Positions 1 through 6,927 of a stretch of 35,483 nucleotides of DNA are shown piece after piece (the first letter of the stretch is position 1; each line of letters begins with the position of its first letter). The notes beneath the pieces were generated by a model that saw only the letters and a list, made by a program, of their open reading frames with translations, was not told where the DNA came from and did not search any database. Position numbers and translations under genes: made by a program. Location: NCBI GenBank assembly GCA_947478865.1, contig CANJXF010000007.1, positions 65,273-100,755 of the forward strand. The letters run 5' to 3'. This DNA is from Verrucomicrobiales bacterium. Its GTDB lineage: Bacteria > Verrucomicrobiota > Verrucomicrobiia > Limisphaerales > CANJXF01.

Positions 1-2
1 CC

Positions 3-731
3 ATCGCGGCGCTTTCGGCTGATTTTCCCGGCGTGACCCGCAACTTCCTTCGTGAGCAGTTAGGTCGAAAGGTTCACGCCCAATTTGTCCAAGGGCTGGC
101 CGGCGATGTTCGGCCGCGCGCGGTGGCGGATCTTCCGAATAAACGTTTTCGCACCTCGACGGCGGACGACTTGCAAAAGGCTGGAGCCGGTTTGGCCAAC
201 GACGCTCTCGCCGCGCTGAGAGGCGAAGGCAAAACCCTCTCGCTGAATATCGCCGGAGCGGGCGATCGCGCCTTCCTGCCCCGCGACAAGCCGCCGGCCC
301 GAGACCACTATGAAAAAATGCGCGTTGAAGGGGCCTCGAAGACCAACTCGTTTCTGACCGGCGTGAGCGACTACTGGCTGTCCTGCTACGATTCCGGCCT
401 CGGTTTTTCGAAAGGCGACGCGTGGCCAGTCGGCTTGATTCGGTTGGCGGACAACCAGTGGGTCTGCTATTTCGCGGGCGAGCCGTGCGTCGAGTGGCGC
501 GCGAAGATCACGCAGTGGCTGCCGGGAAAACAAATTGTGCCGTGGGGCTATTGCCAGGAGGGAATCGGCTACCTTCCCACCACGGAAATGTTGCCGGAGG
601 GCGGGTATGAGGTGGCGGAATCCAACCGCGCGCGACTGAGCAGTCCCGCACAGCATGCGCCGGGAATCGACCCGGCCATTCGCGAAAGCTTGCTGCGCCA
701 ATTGTCATTCATCAACTCCGAGGTAAAGTAG
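3..731 (+). CDS. C-terminal part of a neutral ceramidase-like protein (5' end outside window)
   Basis: The frame is open from the left edge to a TAG at 729-731, so the gene begins upstream; the GTG at 33 is internal, not a start. Near the visible N-terminus is FVQGLAGDVRPR, which resembles the QG-x-AGD-x-x-P segment of the neutral/alkaline non-lysosomal ceramidase N-terminal domain. That domain is common in Verrucomicrobiota and Planctomycetota in secreted or periplasmic proteins of unproven substrate. The remaining part (VWPVGLIRLADNQWV-like stretch, then GYCQEGIGYLPT) fits the end of that metal-dependent amidase fold. The visible part is about 243 residues, with no membrane segment. Family membership is inferred from motif resemblance; actual ceramide hydrolysis is unproven. 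It lies 37 bp upstream of the pterin dehydratase gene on the same strand, with no obvious functional link. Confidence 0.6.
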   Translation: MAALSADFPGVTRNFLREQLGRKVHAQFVQGLAGDVRPRAVADLPNKRFRTSTADDLQKAGAGLANDALAALRGEGKTLSLNIAGAGDRAFLPRDKPPARDHYEKMRVEGASKTNSFLTGVSDYWLSCYDSGLGFSKGDAWPVGLIRLADNQWVCYFAGEPCVEWRAKITQWLPGKQIVPWGYCQEGIGYLPTTEMLPEGGYEVAESNRARLSSPAQHAPGIDPAIRESLLRQLSFINSEVK

Positions 732-768
732 ATCGAAGCAGCGACATAGACTCAACCCAGGTATTTCG

Positions 769-1098
769 ATGAATGAATTAGCCGAAAAAGAATGCGTGCC
801 GTGCCAGGGCGGAATGCCTCCGCTCAAGGGCGCTGAACTGGAAAGCCTCGCCAAAAAACTCGGCGGCGATTGGAAGATCATCAACGGGCATCACCTCGAA
901 AAAGAATACAAATTCAAAAACTTTCGCGACGCGCTCGCGTTCACCAACCGGGTTGGTGAACTTGCGGAACGAGTCCAACACCACCCGGATATCTACCTCG
1001 CGTGGGGCCAGGTGAAATTAACGCTTTGGACCCACAAGGTTGATGGGCTAACGGAAGGCGATTTCGTTTTCGCCGCAAAGGTGAACGAGCTTTCCTGA
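769..1098 (+). CDS. 4a-hydroxytetrahydrobiopterin dehydratase (pterin-4a-carbinolamine dehydratase)
   Basis: This is a 109-residue protein of the small PCD/DCoH family, the usual full length. It dehydrates 4a-hydroxytetrahydropterin to quinonoid dihydropterin, recycling the cofactor of aromatic amino acid hydroxylases; in bacteria lacking those it may serve other pterin or molybdopterin metabolism. The family signature is plain: EYKFKNFRDALAFTNRV (residues 46-62), catalytic HHP at 71-73, and WTHKVDGLTEGDF (87-99) carrying the second conserved histidine at 89. It is cytosolic, with no signal peptide. The N-terminal CVPCQGGMPPL segment is a frequent extension in bacterial members. A weak AGG lies upstream of the ATG. 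No phenylalanine hydroxylase gene is in the window. Confidence 0.93.
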   Translation: MNELAEKECVPCQGGMPPLKGAELESLAKKLGGDWKIINGHHLEKEYKFKNFRDALAFTNRVGELAERVQHHPDIYLAWGQVKLTLWTHKVDGLTEGDFVFAAKVNELS

Positions 1099-1263
1099 TT
1101 TCTGGAACGGAAGCCAAGTCCGGGGAGAGTTGACTCGCTTGCGGCTCGCGCAGGCGATTTGGAACTCGTCGCTAGAAGCTTGGGCAACCTCCGCTCCCTT
1201 CACCACCCAGAGCGTCCGAGGCACGCCGCTTGACCGAGGTTTATTGCTCGACATAATTGTTCA

Positions 1264-1749
1264 ATGAACCCGACCGCCACCCCAAATCCTGCCGCGCGCG
1301 CAACTTCAAAAAACCAGTTCCTGGCGGGTAGGTGGCGGTTCGCGCTGAGGACCTGCCTGGCGATCGCGTTGACCCAGCTTTCTATGCCGATCCAGGCGAA
1401 GATGCAAATCGCCTCGGAAGGAACAGCTCGTTGCGTGATCGTGACCCAGCCCGGCGCGACCGTGGCGGAGCGTTATGCGGCCGATGAACTGGCTTCGATG
1501 CTCAAGCAAATTACCGGGGCAGCATTTGAAATTAAGGAACTGAAGGACGACGCGCCGGCATCAGCGATCATCGTGGGACCCGGGCCGGTGTCAGCGAAGG
1601 TTTTTCCCGAGGTCGAACTTTCCAAATTTGGCAACGAAGATTACGCCATCCGCACGAAGGGCGGGCGCCTGCTGCTTGCTGGCGGGCGGCCGCGCGGGAC
1701 GCTTTATGCGGTCTATCGTTTCCTGCAGGAGGAGCTAGGCGTCCGCTGA
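1264..1749 (+). pseudogene. truncated DUF4838-type protein, N-terminal remnant
   Basis: This 161-codon frame is the N-terminal part of a protein closely related to the full-length DUF4838 protein at 6928-9327. Shared blocks include TARCVIVTQPGAT, AERYAA(D/E)ELA, LKQITGA, and GGRLLLAGGRPRGTLYAVY followed by RFLQ and LGVR. It keeps a signal-like N-terminus (hydrophobic core near residues 33-45, then QAK). Similarity to the paralogue holds through ggcgtccgct (1738-1747) and stops abruptly; the next bases give TGA instead of the YYAPW of the intact copy. About 640 residues, including the whole TIM-barrel region, are missing, and the sequence that follows belongs to a LuxR-type regulator. The retained alpha/beta domain alone is unlikely to be an enzyme. 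The remnant has no internal stops, so the truncation may be recent. A short expressed domain cannot be excluded. Confidence 0.8.
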
Positions 1750-2042
1750 TAGCGGAATTGTCCAGACCCCTGACCCGCGAAAAGATCGCCTCCCACATCC
1801 GGGATTACTTCCAACGGCTTTCTGCTCCGCTGCCCGCCGGCTCTTCCTCCGGAAAGCTTGCCAAACTCACCCCGTGCGAACACGAGGTCCTGGCTTTCCT
1901 AAGCAAAGGCTTTCCGGACAAGGAAACTGCCGACTCCCTGCGCATCAGTATTTGGACGGTGAATGGCCATGTGAAAAACATCTTTAAAAAACTCGGCGTC
2001 CACAGTCGCACCGGAGCGGTCGTCAAGTTCCTGAAAAAGTGA
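1748..2042 (+). pseudogene. C-terminal remnant of a LuxR/NarL-type response regulator
   Basis: The frame encodes the linker and the LuxR-type helix-turn-helix DNA-binding domain: LTPCEHEVLAFLSKGFPDKE, then TADSLRISIWTVNGHVKNIF and KKLGVHSRTGAVVKFL. In NarL/FixJ-family regulators this domain follows an N-terminal receiver, which is absent here. The open frame runs back to the DUF4838-remnant junction at about 1748 with no receiver sequence and no convincing ribosome-binding site. The only nearby start is a TTG at 1758. I interpret it as the right half of a deletion or recombination joint whose left half is the truncated DUF4838 gene. A translated stand-alone HTH protein (GerE-like, 60-95 residues) is the alternative, since such small regulators do exist. 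Confidence 0.7.
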
Positions 2043-2043
2043 A

Positions 2044-2114
2044 ACCCAAGCCAGAAGGCGGAGGGCAGAGGTCTGACGTTTGGCTTCCGACTTTCGCCCT
2101 CTGACTCTTGCCAC
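2044..2114. repeat. ggcagag-type intergenic repeat, copy A
   Basis: This copy begins cccaagccagaaggcgg, continues gagggcagaggtctgac, and ends with a partly inverted half, ccgactttcgccctctgac. It resembles copy B at 2240-2342 both directly (cccaagcc(a/g)ga, gagggcagag) and in reverse complement (ccgactttcg with ctctg blocks). It therefore looks like an imperfect hairpin element. It sits directly after the LuxR remnant. Confidence 0.55.
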
Positions 2115-2218
2115 CCACCAAAACAAGGCATTGTGAAAGCGTGTTGGCAGCGTAATGTGGCATCAAACAGGCGGGCTGGCTCGTATCGGCTCGCATCCAT
2201 TTTGTTTACCATGCATCT

Positions 2219-5200
2219 ATGAAATGTCTTTACGGAAGCCCAAGCCGGAGAGCAGAGGGCAGAGGGCAGAGGGCAGAGCTCGAAAGTCGGACTTCTGGTT
2301 TCGGACTTCTGTCTGCCTGCTTCGGCCTACTGACGTTCGCCTTCATGGGCTTGGTCGCTCCAGCGCCGGCGGCTCCAATTACCCTGCCACTGCCGATTCA
2401 TCTTGAAACCTTCGATGCCGCCCCCGAAGGCGGCATGCCGGCGGGTTGGTCACGAACGAACTATTCAACCCTGCCGCAATCGAATTCCAATCTGCTGGAA
2501 CTGGCTTCCGTCCCGTACGCCGGCTGGCTGGTCGTGGATCGCGGTCGGTTCACTTCCAATTTTCTGACTTACACCAGCCATACGCCCGAGGATTATTCGC
2601 GCGTCCTGGCTTTCAATCCGGCCAATGTGGTGAATGGCCAGGTGGTGACAAATCTGGCCCTAGGAAGATTCCTGTTCTGTACTTCCGGTTGGCGCGAGGG
2701 CAGCCAGATCCAATACTTGTTTTCGCCGGATTTCAATTTGACCGGCCAGACCAACATCTACGTCTCGTATCACAGTCTCTTTGAACAAAACCAGGATAGC
2801 TTTGGCGCGGTGGAATATTCCGTGAATGGCGGCATCACTTGGTTGCCAGTCGTTTATATGCTCGATGGACCGGACGTAATCACTGGTGCCGGCGGCCTCG
2901 TCGATGCCGTCAAAACGTTGACCAATCGCTACTCCGATGTGGCCACCAACTTCATCGGCAGAACATCCTACGGCGGATATTACGGCGCCTTCATCGCGGC
3001 TTCCATCTCGCAATCGTTGGCGACGAACATCAGCGCGCGCATCAACGATGATCCAGTGGAATCCAAGCGGGTGGAATTATTCCGCCTGACCGCAGCCGAC
3101 AACCAACCGGCCGTTCGCTTCCGCTTCGCTCATGCCGGCACCGATAGCTGGTACTTCGGTGTGGATAACTTCGGGCTTTACAGCATCACGCCCGGCGCCC
3201 TCCCGGTCATCTCAAATGCACCGCCCAGCTTGAATGTCAGCGTGGGTGCCACCGCTACTTTCACCGTCACCGCTGGTGGCGCGCCGCCGCTCAGTTATCA
3301 ATGGCGGATGAACGGCACCAATATCCCTGGGGCGACGAACGCCACTTATGCCCTCTCGCCCGCGAGCAACATAAACCAGGGAGTTTACACGGTGGTGGTG
3401 AGCAACAGTTCTGGCGGCATCGAAAGCGGCGGTGCCACCTTGACCGTTTACGTGCCAGTTGTGACCGGGCAATGGGATTTTGATTTCGGCGATCTGCGCG
3501 CGACGGTCGGCGCGGAGTTGGAGTACCTCGCCGATACCGGGACGATCACGACGTTTCCGGGAATGGCGATCATCGGTCACCCAGCGCAGGTGATGGGTTT
3601 TGGGAGTAATGCCATCAATCAGGGTTGCTACGTGCGCCACGGGGCCAAGCCCAACGGCGGCGGCCAGTTCGTCAATCAATACACGCTGCTCCTGGACGTG
3701 ATGTATCCCGCCCCGAGCAGCGACGAATGGCGGGCGTTGTTCCAATCCGATCCATTCAACCACGCTGGCAATGACGCGGAATACCTAGTCGGCAATCTCG
3801 GCGCGCTCCCGGATCCGAACGGCATTGGCGCCAATGGCCAGTTCAACGGCGGCTTGGCACCGGATGCTTGGTATCGCCTGGCGTTTGCGGTGGACCTGAC
3901 CGCCCCGGCAGGCCAGCAGCTCACGAAGTACGTGAACGGCGTGAGCGTCGGCAGCCAGTCGCTGGCCGGCGGGGTGGATGGTCGGTACGCCTTGGGGCCG
4001 ACGGCCCAGCTCTTCACCGCCGGGGTCGGTGGTTTCACGCAGTCAGGGTTCGTGAACAGCATTCAGTTCGTGAACGGCTGGCTGTCGCCCGCCGCCATCG
4101 CTGTGCTTGGCGGGCCGACGCCCGATGGCCTGCCGCCCGGCAACGCTGCGATCCGAATCACCGACCTGACTACCAGCGCGGCTTCTGTCACCTTGAACTG
4201 GACGGGGCCCGACGGCGCATGCTTCGTGGAGCGGATGACGAATTTGTTTGCCCCGAATTGGTCGGTGGTCGCCAGCGCGATCACCAATCGCAGTCTCAGC
4301 GTTCCCATCAGCAGCACACCGACGTTCTACCGCGTCGGCCAGCTCAAGCCCGACTTCATGGTTGGCCAGTTGCCGGATGGGGAGCAATCCATTCCGTCGA
4401 AACAAATCCTCCGCGCGGCTGGAAAGCAGATTCAGTTCGGCGGCCGGCCGGTGGATCTGGTGCTCTCGCCCGATGGAAAATTCATCTATATCAAAAATAT
4501 AAACAACCTGCTCGTGGTGGAGGCCGCGACCTGGACGTTGGTGCAAACCGCGAGTTACCCCGGCAGCGGCGCTTCGATGCACGGGATCGCGATGCGCCAC
4601 AGCGGTTCGCATATCTATGTGACCGGTGCTGGGAATGAACTCTACGAATGGGCCGTGGCTGCGAATGGCACGGTCACATTTTCGCGTACGATCACGATGC
4701 CCGCTGACTCATACCCCGCGTATCCCTGCGGGCTCGCCATCTCGGCGGACGATGCAAAAGCTTATGTGTGCCTGTCGACCCCCAACCAGCTGGCCGTGGT
4801 GAACCTCGCCAACGGCAGCGTCGCCCAGCAGATCGGCGTGGGCATCGCACCATGGGATGTGGCGCTTTCGCCGGATGGCAACACCGCCTACGTCTCGGAT
4901 TGGGGCGGGCGCTTCCCCACAGGCAACGACCTGACTTCGCGCATCAACGGCACGTATGTTGTGATCGACAGCCGGGGTGTGGCGGCGAGTGGGGTCGTGT
5001 CTTTCGTAAATCTTTTGACCGGCCTAGAGACCGCACAAACGGCAACCGGGTTGCACCCGTGCGATCTCGAACTGAGTGCCGATGGCCAGACCCTTTATGT
5101 AGCCAACGCGAACTCCGACACCGTGAGCGTGATCCACACCGCGACGCGGGCGGTGAAGGAAACCATCCTGGTGCGGCCCGATCCCACCTTCCCGTATGGC

Positions 5201-6850
5201 AGCGCGAGCACGGGCCTGGCGCTGAGCAAGGATGGATCCAGGTTGTTCGTCACCAGTGGCGGGAACAATGCCCTCGCCGTGGTGGAACTCCCAAACGCGC
5301 AGCACACCAACAGTCTGGTCCATGGATTTCTCCCCACTGATTGGTATCCCGGCGCCGTGGTGGCGGACAGCAGTCACCTCTATGTCGCCAACGTGAAGGG
5401 CCTCGGCAGCCGTTTGGGTCAGCCCGTCTCCACCTCCTGGCAGATTGGGGCGTACCTGGGCACCGCCAACAAGATTCCGATCCCCGCGGCCGAGCCTTTG
5501 AGCAAATACACCGCGCAGGCCTTCGAAGATGGTCGCGTCTCCTATATCAAGCAGGCCCAGCAGCCCTCGCTCGCCGGCCAGCCGCCCGTGCCGGTGCCAA
5601 GGCGCACGGGTGAACCCTCCGTCTTTCAGCACGTCGTTTATATCCTAAAGGAGAACAAGACCTACGATCAGATTTTTGGCGACCTCCCGCAGGGCAACGG
5701 CGATGCTAGCCTCTGCATTTACCCGCGATCGGTCTCACCCAATCATCACCTGCTCGCGGAACAATACGTCTTGCTCGACAATTTCTATTGCAATGGCGTC
5801 AATTCAGCGGACGGCCACTCTTGGAGCACCGAAGGCAACAGCGGCGACCACCTGGAAAAAGCCTTTGGCGGTTTCACTCGCAGCTATACCTTCGGTGACG
5901 ATCCACTCACCTACTCTTCGACCGGCTTCATCTGGAACAACGTCCTGGAGCATGGCTTGACGTTCCGAAATTACGGCGAGATGGACTACGCCTCCACTTC
6001 GCCTGCCAAAACGTGGTTGCAGATCTATCAGGATTATACCAACAACACCGACACGATTAGTTACGTGCAAAACATCGGCATCGCTGCGTTGCGCCCCTAC
6101 AGTTCGACGAATGTCCCTGGTTGGAATATGAACATTCCAGATGTCGTCCGGGCGCGCGGCTTCATCAAGGAACTCAATGCGGCGCAATCCAACGGCGTCT
6201 GGGCGTCGTTTCATCTGCTATACCTACCGAATGACCACACTGGCGGCGCTCCTTCGCCCCGCGCCCAGGTTGCCGACAACGACCTGTCGCTTGGCCAGGT
6301 GGTAGAAGCCATTACCAAGAGCCGCTTCGCCAGCAACACCGTGATCTTCGTCATCGAAGACGATCCGCAGAGTGGCTACGACCATGTGGACGGCCACCGC
6401 TCGATCTGTCTCGTCATCAGCCCTTACACCAAGCGCGGCCAACTCATTAGTACGTTCTATAATCAAGCCGGGGTCCTGCACACGATGGAGCGCATCCTCG
6501 GCTTGCCACCCATGAACCAACAGGACGCCATGGCCCCGCTCATGTTCGAGTGCTTCACCAACGTTCCCAATTTCGCGCCGTATACCGCGCTGCCGAGCAA
6601 CATCCCCCTGGCCGAGAACGTCATCGCAAGTCAGATGTCGTCCAAGCAGCGTTACTACGCGAAAAAGGTTCAGAAGATGGATTTCAGCAAACCGGATCGA
6701 ATCAACGACGACACATTCAATCGCTACATCTGGCACATGAACAAAGGCGATGCCCGTTATCCAGCCAAATTTGTCGGCGGCCACGGCAAGGGGCTGAAGC
6801 AACTCGGCCTAGTGCTCGTGAAGAACGCAAAAGACGACGATGATGACTGA
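2219..6850 (+). CDS. secreted Ig/LamG-like/beta-propeller/phosphoesterase protein (YncE-alkaline phosphatase type)
   Basis: This is a 1543-residue exported multidomain protein. Visible order: a signal-like N-terminus (hydrophobic SGFGLLSACFGLLTFAFMGL, then APAPAA, about 27-52); an unassigned beta-rich region; an Ig-like domain (about 335-413, YQWRMNGTNIPGATNATY); a LamG-like jelly roll (about 417-634); a short FN3-like stretch (about 640-705); a YVTN/YncE-type beta-propeller (about 730-1060, repeated LSPDG and AYV/LYVAN blades); and a PF04185-type phosphoesterase (about 1135-1500). The phosphoesterase carries ILKENKTYDQIFGDL near 1143 and IEDDPQSGYDHVDGHRS near 1380, which supply the conserved Asn, Thr, Asp and His metal/nucleophile positions of the acid phosphatase/phospholipase C family. 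Substrate is unknown. The C-terminus ends in five aspartates. ATG 2219 has no good Shine-Dalgarno, but later starts would remove the basic n-region of the signal. That n-region and part of the core are encoded by repeat copy B. Confidence 0.85.
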   Translation: MKCLYGSPSRRAEGRGQRAELESRTSGFGLLSACFGLLTFAFMGLVAPAPAAPITLPLPIHLETFDAAPEGGMPAGWSRTNYSTLPQSNSNLLELASVPYAGWLVVDRGRFTSNFLTYTSHTPEDYSRVLAFNPANVVNGQVVTNLALGRFLFCTSGWREGSQIQYLFSPDFNLTGQTNIYVSYHSLFEQNQDSFGAVEYSVNGGITWLPVVYMLDGPDVITGAGGLVDAVKTLTNRYSDVATNFIGRTSYGGYYGAFIAASISQSLATNISARINDDPVESKRVELFRLTAADNQPAVRFRFAHAGTDSWYFGVDNFGLYSITPGALPVISNAPPSLNVSVGATATFTVTAGGAPPLSYQWRMNGTNIPGATNATYALSPASNINQGVYTVVVSNSSGGIESGGATLTVYVPVVTGQWDFDFGDLRATVGAELEYLADTGTITTFPGMAIIGHPAQVMGFGSNAINQGCYVRHGAKPNGGGQFVNQYTLLLDVMYPAPSSDEWRALFQSDPFNHAGNDAEYLVGNLGALPDPNGIGANGQFNGGLAPDAWYRLAFAVDLTAPAGQQLTKYVNGVSVGSQSLAGGVDGRYALGPTAQLFTAGVGGFTQSGFVNSIQFVNGWLSPAAIAVLGGPTPDGLPPGNAAIRITDLTTSAASVTLNWTGPDGACFVERMTNLFAPNWSVVASAITNRSLSVPISSTPTFYRVGQLKPDFMVGQLPDGEQSIPSKQILRAAGKQIQFGGRPVDLVLSPDGKFIYIKNINNLLVVEAATWTLVQTASYPGSGASMHGIAMRHSGSHIYVTGAGNELYEWAVAANGTVTFSRTITMPADSYPAYPCGLAISADDAKAYVCLSTPNQLAVVNLANGSVAQQIGVGIAPWDVALSPDGNTAYVSDWGGRFPTGNDLTSRINGTYVVIDSRGVAASGVVSFVNLLTGLETAQTATGLHPCDLELSADGQTLYVANANSDTVSVIHTATRAVKETILVRPDPTFPYGSASTGLALSKDGSRLFVTSGGNNALAVVELPNAQHTNSLVHGFLPTDWYPGAVVADSSHLYVANVKGLGSRLGQPVSTSWQIGAYLGTANKIPIPAAEPLSKYTAQAFEDGRVSYIKQAQQPSLAGQPPVPVPRRTGEPSVFQHVVYILKENKTYDQIFGDLPQGNGDASLCIYPRSVSPNHHLLAEQYVLLDNFYCNGVNSADGHSWSTEGNSGDHLEKAFGGFTRSYTFGDDPLTYSSTGFIWNNVLEHGLTFRNYGEMDYASTSPAKTWLQIYQDYTNNTDTISYVQNIGIAALRPYSSTNVPGWNMNIPDVVRARGFIKELNAAQSNGVWASFHLLYLPNDHTGGAPSPRAQVADNDLSLGQVVEAITKSRFASNTVIFVIEDDPQSGYDHVDGHRSICLVISPYTKRGQLISTFYNQAGVLHTMERILGLPPMNQQDAMAPLMFECFTNVPNFAPYTALPSNIPLAENVIASQMSSKQRYYAKKVQKMDFSKPDRINDDTFNRYIWHMNKGDARYPAKFVGGHGKGLKQLGLVLVKNAKDDDDD
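2240..2342. repeat. ggcagag-type repeat, copy B, inside the signal-peptide coding region
   Basis: The element reads cccaagccggagagcag, then tandem agggcag units (2251-2278), then two direct copies of tcggacttctg (2287-2297 and 2301-2311), then ctgcctgcttcggcc. It matches the opening of copy A about 190 bp upstream. It is fully contained in the reading frame starting at 2219, where it encodes the basic SRRAEGRGQRAELESR stretch and most of the hydrophobic signal core. Confidence 0.6.
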
Positions 6851-6927
6851 GCCTGCCGTGACAAATCTGGATTTCGACCATCGCCGCAGGGCTTGACGAG
6901 CGTGGGTCGCGATGGATAATCGCGCTG

